Source of the DNA: an uncultured Christensenella sp.
GTDB taxonomy: Bacteria; Bacillota; Clostridia; Christensenellales; Pumilibacteraceae
Assembly (NCBI GenBank): GCA_910577435.1
Contig: CAJTLV010000003.1
Coordinates: 139,988 to 171,017, forward strand
Length of the DNA stretch: 31,030 bases
Direction of reading: 5' to 3'
Made by a program: the position numbers and the translations under genes. Position 1 is the stretch's first letter; the number at the start of each line of letters is the position of its first letter. The notes under the pieces are model-generated. The model did not search any database and was not told the DNA's origin. It saw only the letters and a program-made list of their open reading frames with translations. Below are positions 16,941-22,665 of the stretch, piece after piece.

Positions 16941-17852
16941 ATGACAACATCATTGAACGAATGGGGTATCAAAAACTTGGGAACGTGGGTCGTCGATTGC
17001 GCCACGATGTTTTTGATTGCAGCCGTCGCACTGTTCTTATTGCTTATAATCACCGTTATAATCGCAATAGTCGTAGGTTTTTCAAAATCGCAAAAGATAA
17101 GAAAACTCAAAGCCGAAAAAAACGCGGGCGGCGCTAACCGCGAAGAGATAGAACAGCAAGTCAGAACAGAACTGTATCCTCAGATTTATGCGGAAATTCA
17201 AAACGAATACGCCGACAGCATCAATAACTCAAGCGCCGACGGCGACGCCGTCGATCGTCTCAATGCGCAAATCGCGGCTATGTCAGACAGAATCGACGCA
17301 CAACACGCCGAGCTTACGGAAAAACAGGCGCGCATCGACGAACTGACCGCCGCGCTTAACAACGCCGGCAATGACGGCAATGCGGAGTATGAGCGCAAGA
17401 TAAACGAGCTTAACGGCATTGTACGGGACAAGGAGAACGAGATCAATCTCCTTAAAGCCGAAAACTCGCAGATAAAGGCGCAGGCTCTTCAACAACAACT
17501 CGCCGACCGCGAGCGCAAGGACCGCGCCACGAAACAATCTGATCAACCCGCCCGTGCAAAGACGGCGACAAACAAGCAGAGCGAACCTAAAATCGAAGCT
17601 GTGACAACCGACGATGACGACGAATACGACGAGTATTACGACGATTTCGGCGACGCAAGTTCGGCGGTAAAGGTCACGCTGAAATTCGACAGAAATAAAA
17701 ATTCGTGGATCATTCTCCGCTCCGATACAGACAGAACGTACCGTCGTATGGCAACCAAGCAGGACGCGCTCGTGGTCGCGAAAGACCTCGCCCGCCGCCT
17801 GCACGCACAGCTCGTCGTACACAAGAAAGACGGCAAGTTCCAAAAGATTTAA
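16941..17852 (+). CDS. Membrane-anchored coiled-coil protein with C-terminal DUF2188 domain
   Basis: 303 residues. One strong membrane helix at about 22-46 (FLIAAVALFLLLIITVIIAI) is followed by basic residues, so the long C-terminal part should face the cytoplasm. Residues about 60-185 are charged and heptad-like, with an EIEQQVRTEL start and a KINELNGIVRDKENEINLL stretch: a probable coiled coil. A lysine-rich linker and an acidic run (DDDDEYDEYYDD, about 217-228) lead to a DUF2188-like domain at about 238-303 that ends LARRLHAQLVVHKKDGKFQ. DUF2188 has no proven activity. GGAGG lies eight bases before ATG. It is a single-gene transcript between its own promoter and a terminator. Function unknown; an envelope-linked scaffold is one guess. 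Confidence 0.75.
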   Translation: MTTSLNEWGIKNLGTWVVDCATMFLIAAVALFLLLIITVIIAIVVGFSKSQKIRKLKAEKNAGGANREEIEQQVRTELYPQIYAEIQNEYADSINNSSADGDAVDRLNAQIAAMSDRIDAQHAELTEKQARIDELTAALNNAGNDGNAEYERKINELNGIVRDKENEINLLKAENSQIKAQALQQQLADRERKDRATKQSDQPARAKTATNKQSEPKIEAVTTDDDDEYDEYYDDFGDASSAVKVTLKFDRNKNSWIILRSDTDRTYRRMATKQDALVVAKDLARRLHAQLVVHKKDGKFQKI

Positions 17853-17906
17853 TAACAAACGAACTCCGCAAAGGCGGCTGTGACAGAATTTTATAGGCAA
17901 ACAAAC

Positions 17907-17944
17907 AGCGCACTGCTTCATTTACGAAGTACGGTGCGCTTTTA
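17907..17944. terminator. Intrinsic terminator between convergent genes
   Basis: AGCGCAC (17907-17913) pairs with GTGCGCT (17934-17940), and CTTC with GAAG inside, separated by a small internal loop; TTTT follows on the plus strand. It should end the DUF2188 gene. The minus side has only a weak T-rich tail, so termination of the TfoX-C operon there is less sure. Confidence 0.8.
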
Positions 17945-17995
17945 TATTTTCAAGTTTATGACAACCGATCGAAGTATACGATCATAGACATCCCG

Positions 17996-18250
17996 CTATT
18001 TCAACGAATCGCCGAACTCTTTCAAGTTTGCCTTTGTCTTTTCTGAAAGACAATTAAACTCTATGTTTTGAATTGCTCCCTCCAACGCATAAAGATGCAC
18101 CAAACATACTTGCGGATACTTCGTCTTTAATCTGAAAAACGCTTCTTTTGCGCCGATTTCAACCAAATCTTCGGCTGTGCTTATCTCTACGCTTTTCAGC
18201 TTACTTGCCATTTCTTTGCCGATATTCGGCATTGTTGTCAAATCTTTCAT
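17996..18250 (-). CDS. TfoX/Sxy C-terminal domain protein
   Basis: An 84-residue stand-alone TfoX C-terminal domain. The opening TMPNIGKEMASKLKSVEI is the helix-hairpin-helix-like signature, followed by LVEIGAKEAFFRLKTKYPQV and VHLYALEGAIQNIEFN, typical of this domain. The N-terminal TfoX domain of full-length competence regulators is missing, and no fragment of it is seen next door. Stand-alone versions are common in Firmicutes and their role is not settled. I take ATG at 18248-18250; only a weak AGGCGG precedes it. It follows DUF3788 by 54 bp in the same direction and is the last gene of the XRE-DUF3788-TfoX-C group. Confidence 0.82.
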   Translation of the reverse strand: MKDLTTMPNIGKEMASKLKSVEISTAEDLVEIGAKEAFFRLKTKYPQVCLVHLYALEGAIQNIEFNCLSEKTKANLKEFGDSLK

Positions 18251-18304
18251 ATACCGCCTGCTTATCGGCAAACGCTCGACAGAATCCTTTAACAGATTAC
18301 TTGT

Positions 18305-18724
18305 TTATATTTGCTTTTTGTTCGGCTTTCTTTTGATACTCAACAGCCTGACGAAATCACCGAATAACGAAGCGTCGATCGGCTCAAACATTATCCATTT
18401 CCCGTCGTGGTAAGTGCGGGTACCGTCGTATATCTCTTGAACTTCTTTCGAGTAGCTTTCCCTATCGGCTTCGAACTTCGACCGCGCGTCTTTACCCAAG
18501 ACAATCATAAACCCAATGCAACTTTCTCTTGCATATAAGGCACAAAGCGTTTTACCGCCACGACGGTATTTGTATTCGTATTTCCACGATTTACCGCCTT
18601 TGTCCCACAAGCGATCCGTATCGTAGCGTTCGTCGATCAAAGCGCACAACATATTCCATACTTCGTATAGAGATCGACCGATCAAAGCCGTCATTTCTTC
18701 TGCGTTAGGTATTGTATCGAGCAT
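18305..18724 (-). CDS. DUF3788 family protein
   Basis: 139 residues, the full length of a DUF3788 domain. Signature blocks are SLYEVWNMLCALIDERYDTD, RLWDKGGKSWKYEYKYRRGG, KTLCALYARE, then TYHDGKWIMFE and LLSIKRKPNKK. The family has no established activity; its many conserved aromatic and basic residues suggest a ligand or nucleic acid pocket, which is only inference. GGGGAG precedes the ATG by six bases. It lies 76 bp behind the XRE regulator, with a 21-codon ORF in between, and 54 bp ahead of the TfoX C-domain gene. Proteins of this kind are often carried in variable gene content, consistent with the accessory look of this region. Confidence 0.85.
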   Translation of the reverse strand: MLDTIPNAEEMTALIGRSLYEVWNMLCALIDERYDTDRLWDKGGKSWKYEYKYRRGGKTLCALYARESCIGFMIVLGKDARSKFEADRESYSKEVQEIYDGTRTYHDGKWIMFEPIDASLFGDFVRLLSIKRKPNKKQI

Positions 18725-18738
18725 ATTGTCTCCCCTTG

Positions 18739-18804
18739 TTATTTCGTTACCGGCGTTTCTTCCGCGCCGCAGATTGTCTTTCTGTAATCACAGCGTATGT
18801 TCAT
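18739..18804 (-). CDS. Possible 21-residue small ORF coupled to the XRE regulator
   Basis: ATG at 18802-18804 overlaps the TGA of the XRE gene as ATGA, and the frame runs 21 codons to TAA at 18739-18741, just before the DUF3788 ribosome binding site. It has two cysteines (C5, C12). The tight overlap would allow coupled translation, but the product is too short to recognise and may be chance or the remnant of a longer gene. Confidence 0.3.
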   Translation of the reverse strand: MNIRCDYRKTICGAEETPVTK

Positions 18805-19403
18805 TTTCTTATATGACTGTTATTCCAACTCTTTTTGCCGCAATGGGGACACTTTAAGTATCTTCGCCTAAATGTATGCGGGGCTAAAAGATACGCCGTC
18901 AAAGTAGGAACGAACTTTTCACCGCATTTCTCACACTTGTAAATTTCCGTACTTATCGCAACAAGAAGTATTACCGACACATCGGCAAATACAACTATCA
19001 GCGCAATTCCGATAACGACAAATTTCAGCCATATTTGCGCAATGAATAAAGCCGATAAAAGAATTAATGCAACGCTCGATAAAGTTACTAAAATGCAAGA
19101 AATTGCTGATATAATGACTTTCTTTCGCGGAGCTGTTCTATCGACGAGACAAGCCATATTTTCTTCCGCTTTATCAACGTATTGCTTTTCGTCGAGTCGT
19201 TCTCCCGATAAAAGCTCGTTGATGCTGATCCCGTAAAATTTACACAGGGGTAGCATTAACCCGACTTCCGGCATACCGTTACCCGTCTCCCATTTCGAAA
19301 TGGTTTTTTCGGATACATTTAACCGATCGGCAACTTCACGTTGCGTTAAGGATTTTTCTTTCCTTAAACTCTTAATAAATTGTCCTATCTTGACGGTGTC
19401 CAT
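18801..19403 (-). CDS. XRE-family HTH regulator with two membrane helices and a C-terminal zinc ribbon
   Basis: 200 residues. An XRE helix-turn-helix at about 6-65 (LTQREVADRLNVSEKTISKW) is followed by a linker, membrane helices at about 96-121 and 127-151, and a C-terminal ribbon with C157/C160 (CEKCGEKF) and C185/C188 (CPHCGKKSW). This suggests a membrane-held DNA-binding protein with a metal-binding tail on the cytoplasmic side. AAAGGAGG stands four bases before the chosen ATG at 19401-19403. The next genes, DUF3788 and TfoX-C, are in the same direction. It probably regulates its own group or a nearby gene: short dyads lie just upstream of its promoter. The signal it senses is unknown. Confidence 0.88.
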   Translation of the reverse strand: MDTVKIGQFIKSLRKEKSLTQREVADRLNVSEKTISKWETGNGMPEVGLMLPLCKFYGISINELLSGERLDEKQYVDKAEENMACLVDRTAPRKKVIISAISCILVTLSSVALILLSALFIAQIWLKFVVIGIALIVVFADVSVILLVAISTEIYKCEKCGEKFVPTLTAYLLAPHTFRRRYLKCPHCGKKSWNNSHIRK

Positions 19404-19431
19404 AACGCCTCCTTTAAGTACATTATAGCAT

Positions 19432-19440
19432 AGTTTCGCC
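19432..19440 (-). promoter_or_regulatory. Extended -10 promoter of the XRE operon
   Basis: On the minus strand TGC precedes TATAAT (TATAAT at 19437-19432), an extended -10; no good -35 box is present. Just upstream, ACTCT/AGAGT (19454-19467) and CGTTA/TAACG (19469-19479) form short dyads that could be regulator sites. Confidence 0.65.
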
Positions 19441-19595
19441 ATAAAGTATATCTACTCTCTGTAGAGTTCGTTATTAACGATCCCATTTTGCGTAGCATCT
19501 AAATGATTTGGCAAATACGTGATGTACCGTAATCGGTCCTTGCTATTCCATATTTACATTTTAGGCATTATCGTCGTCACAGTATAACAAAACCG

Positions 19596-19643
19596 CAACA
19601 AAAAAGCAAGGAAAGATACTAAACTACACTTCCCATAGGGAAT
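19596..19643 (+). repeat. Left inverted repeat of the lipoprotein module
   Basis: Contains CAACAAAAAAGCAAGG and, 14 bp further, the near-palindrome TTCCCATAGGGAAT. Both blocks recur in inverted orientation at 20705-20753: 20 of 21 and 14 of 14 bases match, with a dissimilar spacer of 13-14 bp. The rest of the 392-bp gap 19404-19795 holds only the XRE promoter and the terminator at 19673. Confidence 0.65.
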
Positions 19644-19672
19644 TAAACAAAATTGCACTTTTAGGCAAGGAA

Positions 19673-19705
19673 AAAAGCTCTCGAACAATTTGTTCGAGAG
19701 CTTTT
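19673..19705 (-). terminator. Intrinsic terminator of the lipoprotein gene
   Basis: A 15-bp perfect stem, AAAAGCTCTCGAACA (19673-19687) with its complement at 19691-19705, has a 3-nt loop and a T6 tail on the minus strand. It lies 91 bp past the lipoprotein stop. Confidence 0.85.
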
Positions 19706-19795
19706 AACTACACATTATTAGAAAGATAAATTGAAATTTATAATTCGTTTAGTTCTTCTTTATTTGTAACCATAATCATTACTCTTTGTAAAACT

Positions 19796-20485
19796 TTATT
19801 GTTCGAGCCACTTCGCATAAAGCGTCATGTTCCCTTGAATTAAATAGTTATCAAAATCCCACTCTATTGTATACCCGTCATCAGTATACCATCCATCGAA
19901 TACATACCCATCTCGTATTGGATCTTCAGGTTTTGGAATTTGCCTATCAATATGCCAAAACAATGCATGTGTAGTTACTTCTCCACCCATTCCGTTATAA
20001 CGTATATAATTAAGATTCAATATTAATTTTGTGCCCAGAAAATTTGTTTCACTTAAATCACAATTTATTATGACTGTTCCGTAATAATCATCAAAAACAG
20101 ACGGCATAAGGCGTATATTGTGATTAAAAATCAAAGAGCGCACATTTTTTGCATTAAATTTATAATACTTTGTTGGAGCAGCCATCTGAGTATATGAAGA
20201 TCCGAAATATTTTACTATGTGCCCACCAAGCTTTTCAGGCACAACTAACTCGTCGCAATCCATTTCTTCATCCACAAGCCCCAATATTACGGCATGTTCT
20301 TCATAATTTTCTACGTCTGTTCGTTTACTGATATAATAATACCACCCATTTTCCTCTTCCTTTATAGCCCACGGGTTTACATACCGCGTGTCCTTAATCG
20401 TGAATAATCCACAGCCGCTTAATATACTGAAACTAAAAATCATTATGCAGGATACTAAAGTAAAAAATTTAATGCTTTTTTTCAT
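19796..20485 (-). CDS. Lipoprotein with C-terminal InlB B-type (Flg_new) repeat
   Basis: 229 residues. The N terminus is a lipoprotein signal peptide: KKS, a hydrophobic run to residue 22, and a LSGC lipobox with the acylated cysteine at C25. The middle (about 30-180) is unlike anything I recognise. The last 45 residues match the Listeria-Bacteroides repeat (InlB B-repeat, Flg_new), with GYVFDGWYTDDG and NMTLYAKW. A cell-surface protein is expected, perhaps adhesive. The ATG at 20483-20485 has only a distant GAGAGGTG, which lies in the end of a 25-codon upstream ORF. Codon use is AT-rich compared with its neighbours, and the gene sits between inverted repeats, so recent acquisition is likely. 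Confidence 0.8.
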   Translation of the reverse strand: MKKSIKFFTLVSCIMIFSFSILSGCGLFTIKDTRYVNPWAIKEEENGWYYYISKRTDVENYEEHAVILGLVDEEMDCDELVVPEKLGGHIVKYFGSSYTQMAAPTKYYKFNAKNVRSLIFNHNIRLMPSVFDDYYGTVIINCDLSETNFLGTKLILNLNYIRYNGMGGEVTTHALFWHIDRQIPKPEDPIRDGYVFDGWYTDDGYTIEWDFDNYLIQGNMTLYAKWLEQ

Positions 20486-20495
20486 AATTAGTAGC

Positions 20496-20573
20496 TTACA
20501 CCTCTCTATTTTTACAAGTTGATTGATGAAAATCCAATGTTCCATCGCAGTACGGACAATCTTTAATGTCCAT
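20496..20573 (-). CDS. Possible 25-residue CPYC zinc-knuckle small ORF
   Basis: ATG at 20571-20573 runs 25 codons to TAA at 20496-20498, ending 10 bp before the lipoprotein ATG and containing that gene's best ribosome binding site. The product has DCPYCDG (C6, C9) and a third cysteine (C20), like the first half of a small zinc-ribbon protein. It could be a leader peptide coupling translation or a fragment left by gene decay. Confidence 0.35.
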   Translation of the reverse strand: MDIKDCPYCDGTLDFHQSTCKNREV

Positions 20574-20608
20574 AGTTACACCGTTTAATTACTGTTTATC
20601 ACTCTATT

Positions 20609-20614
20609 ATTATA
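20609..20614 (-). promoter_or_regulatory. Probable -10 box of the lipoprotein transcript
   Basis: TATAAT on the minus strand (20614-20609), about 28 nt before the small ORF, with only a poor -35 (TTACTT) at 17 bp. It sits directly downstream of the proS terminator, so the lipoprotein gene probably has its own transcript. Confidence 0.45.
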
Positions 20615-20631
20615 CAACAACCCAATTAAAA

Positions 20632-20675
20632 AGTAAAGTAAAAACGCACTCACCTTGCTTGCAAGGTATAGTGCG
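20632..20675 (-). terminator. Intrinsic terminator of proS
   Basis: CGCACT (20645-20650) with AGTGCG (20670-20675), and CCTTGC (20653-20658) with GCAAGG (20661-20666), form a two-part stem. On the minus strand it is followed by TTTTTACTTTACTTTTT. It lies about 105 bp past the proS stop. Confidence 0.75.
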
Positions 20676-20696
20676 CTATACTTATGCTATACTCAT
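20675..20696. repeat. Tandem 11-bp direct repeat
   Basis: GCTATACTTAT (20675-20685) is followed at once by GCTATACTCAT (20686-20696): 10 of 11 identical, between the proS terminator and the right inverted repeat. Function unknown. Confidence 0.5.
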
Positions 20697-20704
20697 GTGG
20701 AAAT

Positions 20705-20753
20705 ATTCCCTATGGGAACTATGGTAATTGCGTCTTGCCTTGCTTTTTTGTTG
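20705..20753 (-). repeat. Right inverted repeat of the lipoprotein module
   Basis: The reverse complement repeats the two blocks of 19596-19643: CAACAAAAAAGCAAGG (with a longer match of 20 of 21) and TTCCCATAGGGAAT. The two repeats enclose 1158 bp, including the lipoprotein gene. No transposase gene lies between them. Confidence 0.65.
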
Positions 20754-20779
20754 TTTGATGATATTACAAACGCATTTTA

Positions 20780-22225
20780 TCAGTATGCCCTAGCAAAGTA
20801 GATCCTGTGTTTTGCCTTTTTGCCGCAACGCACGCACTTATGTTCTTCGACGTGCGACTGATCCGTATGCATAACGCGAGTCGTTGCCGCGTGGTCCGTT
20901 TTTATTGCGTTTTCGCACTCTACGTCGCCGCACCAGTACGCATCCGCAAAATTGCCGCCGTCAAGCGCAGCGCGCAGTTCGTCGTCGTTTTCCACAGCGA
21001 CGATGTGCGATTCGGTGAACGATTTCGCTTTTTCGAACATATTCTTTGCGATCTTTTTAAGCAGTTTTTTCACTTCTTTGGCGCAACCGTCGATGGGCAT
21101 TGTGAACTTGCCCTGCTCGTCTCTGCGGCAAACGGTGACGACGCCGGCTTCCAAGTCGCGCCCGCCGAGTTCTATGCGCACAGGCACGCCGCGAAGCTCC
21201 CAGTGGTTGAACTTAAATCCGGGCGACTGATCTCGCTCGTCGAGCTCGACGCGCGCGCCCGCTTTTTCGAGCTGGACCTTTATTTCTTTTGCTTTGCTGC
21301 CGACTGCGGGGTTTTTTGTTGCGCCTATCGGAATGATAACGGCTTGCACGGGCGCTACTTCGGGCGGCAAACACAGTCCGCGTTCGTCGCCGTGCGCCAT
21401 TATTATCGCGCCTATAAGACGCGTGGAAATGCCCCACGACGCCTGATACACGTATTTGTGCGTTCCGTCCTTGTCCAAGAACTTAATATCGAAAGCGCGC
21501 GCGAAGTTCTCGCCGAGATAATGCGTCGTTCCCGACTGCAAGCTCTTGCCGTCTTTCATCATAGCTTCCATTCCGTATGTAGCTACAGCGCCCGCGAACT
21601 TCTCTTTCTCCGACTTCCTGCCGCACAGCACGGGGAGCGCCAACACGTTGTTCGCTATGTCCTTGTACACGTCGAGCATTTCAAGCGCGTCGTTGTTCGC
21701 TTCTTCCGCAGACGCAAACGCAGTATGCCCTTCCTGCCACAAAAATTCGCTCGTGCGTAGGAATGGACGCGTCGTCTTTTCCCAGCGCACGACGTTCGCC
21801 CACTGATTGAGTTTGAGCGGCAGATCGCGGTACGAATCTATCCACTTGGAATACATATTGCCTATTATGGTTTCGGACGTCGGGCGCAGAACGAGTTTTT
21901 CGCCGAGTTCCGTATCGCCCACGTGCGTGACCGTTGCGACTTCCGGCGCAAACCCCTCGACGTGTTCCGCCTCGCGCATAAGAAACGATTGCGGAATGAG
22001 CATAGGAAAATAGGCGTTCTTGACGCCGTGCGCCTTAAACCGCTCGTCCGCCGCCTTTTGAATCAGCTCCCAGATCGCGTATCCGTACGGTCTGAATATC
22101 ATAGTACCCTTGACGGGACCGTAATCGCAAAGCTCCGATTTAAGACAAACGTCGGTATACCACTTTGTATAATCCGAGTTTATATCGGCTATCTGATTGA
22201 CAAACCTGTCCTTATTGTCCGCCAT
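20780..22225 (-). CDS. proS: Prolyl-tRNA synthetase (archaeal/eukaryote-like short type)
   Basis: Class II synthetase charging tRNA-Pro; 481 residues, the short type without the bacterial editing insertion. Motif 2 and neighbouring blocks are seen as VLRPTSETII, NQWANVVRWEKTTRPFLRTS and FLWQEGHTA; motif 3 lies around SWGISTRLIGAIIMAHGDERG. The C-terminal extension carries C432, C437, C464 and C467, the zinc-binding domain of this subtype, and ends in a tyrosine as is usual. CGGAG lies six bases before ATG. The predicted leader is only about 22 nt, so no T-box is present. It has its own promoter with an inverted repeat over the start region and its own terminator at 20632-20675. Confidence 0.97.
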   Translation of the reverse strand: MADNKDRFVNQIADINSDYTKWYTDVCLKSELCDYGPVKGTMIFRPYGYAIWELIQKAADERFKAHGVKNAYFPMLIPQSFLMREAEHVEGFAPEVATVTHVGDTELGEKLVLRPTSETIIGNMYSKWIDSYRDLPLKLNQWANVVRWEKTTRPFLRTSEFLWQEGHTAFASAEEANNDALEMLDVYKDIANNVLALPVLCGRKSEKEKFAGAVATYGMEAMMKDGKSLQSGTTHYLGENFARAFDIKFLDKDGTHKYVYQASWGISTRLIGAIIMAHGDERGLCLPPEVAPVQAVIIPIGATKNPAVGSKAKEIKVQLEKAGARVELDERDQSPGFKFNHWELRGVPVRIELGGRDLEAGVVTVCRRDEQGKFTMPIDGCAKEVKKLLKKIAKNMFEKAKSFTESHIVAVENDDELRAALDGGNFADAYWCGDVECENAIKTDHAATTRVMHTDQSHVEEHKCVRCGKKAKHRIYFARAY

Positions 22226-22235
22226 AATTCGCTCC

Positions 22236-22257
22236 GAATGAATTTATATATTCATTC
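22236..22257. promoter_or_regulatory. Inverted repeat over the proS start region
   Basis: GAATGAAT (22236-22243) and ATTCATTC (22250-22257) are 6 bp apart and perfect. They cover the predicted transcription start and part of the -10 box, ending near the ribosome binding site. An operator or a 5' mRNA hairpin are both possible. Confidence 0.55.
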
Positions 22258-22282
22258 TATCACGCCTAAAACCATAAGTCAA
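22254..22282 (-). promoter_or_regulatory. Sigma-70 promoter of proS
   Basis: On the minus strand there is TTGACT (22282-22277), 17 bp, TAGAAT (22259-22254). Predicted start near 22247. Confidence 0.78.
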
Positions 22283-22307
22283 GCAAGTACGAACGTTTAC
22301 GATTACG

Positions 22308-22562
22308 CTATAAAAGAAACGCCGCCGCAATGACTACCCCCGCACCCGGAACGCCCAACACTCCGACGAGCATTGCGTTCAAAATATTGAACGGCAGAAC
22401 GATAACGTTGAACGCAGACAGCCCCGCTATGAGCGCTCCGCCAGCGAGCGAGTTTATAAGCACGCGAGTGAGCCCTTTTGTTTTGAGCCGCGTTACCCAT
22501 ACGATAACCGCCGCGAGCGCCGCAGCCGCGACGAAACACAAAATAATCTCGACCGTTTTCAT
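22308..22562 (-). CDS. BofA-family (pro-sigma-K processing inhibitor-like) membrane protein
   Basis: 84 residues with two to three hydrophobic segments. The C-terminal half, VLPFNILNAMLVGVLGVPGAG, is the conserved BofA block (polar-N-x-x-T/A-..-G-x-x-G-I-P-G). In Bacillus, BofA holds back the SpoIVFB protease during sporulation; the family also occurs where that role is unproven, so the name alone does not show sporulation. I take ATG at 22560-22562, because the first membrane helix begins there as in known members. It has no clear ribosome binding site, and TATAAT lies exactly six bases upstream. It follows the histidine kinase by 103 bp in the same direction. Confidence 0.78.
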   Translation of the reverse strand: MKTVEIILCFVAAAALAAVIVWVTRLKTKGLTRVLINSLAGGALIAGLSAFNVIVLPFNILNAMLVGVLGVPGAGVVIAAAFLL

Positions 22563-22665
22563 ACCACGATTATATGCGGCTTGTCCGCAGATAATGCCGG
22601 ATTCGGAGTGCCGAATCATCATAACCGCCGCAGACGGTCGCTCGATTGAAAAGTTTAATCGCGCA

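Noticed and set aside
17996..18724. Split full-length TfoX gene
   Set aside because: The neighbouring gene is DUF3788, not a TfoX N-terminal domain, so the TfoX C-domain is a stand-alone protein rather than a broken half.
19596..20753. Complete insertion sequence
   Set aside because: There is no transposase or fragment of one between the inverted repeats, and no target duplication could be recognised.
22226..22300. Possible T-box leader in front of proS
   Set aside because: The predicted leader is about 22 nt, with no T-box sequence or specifier stem.
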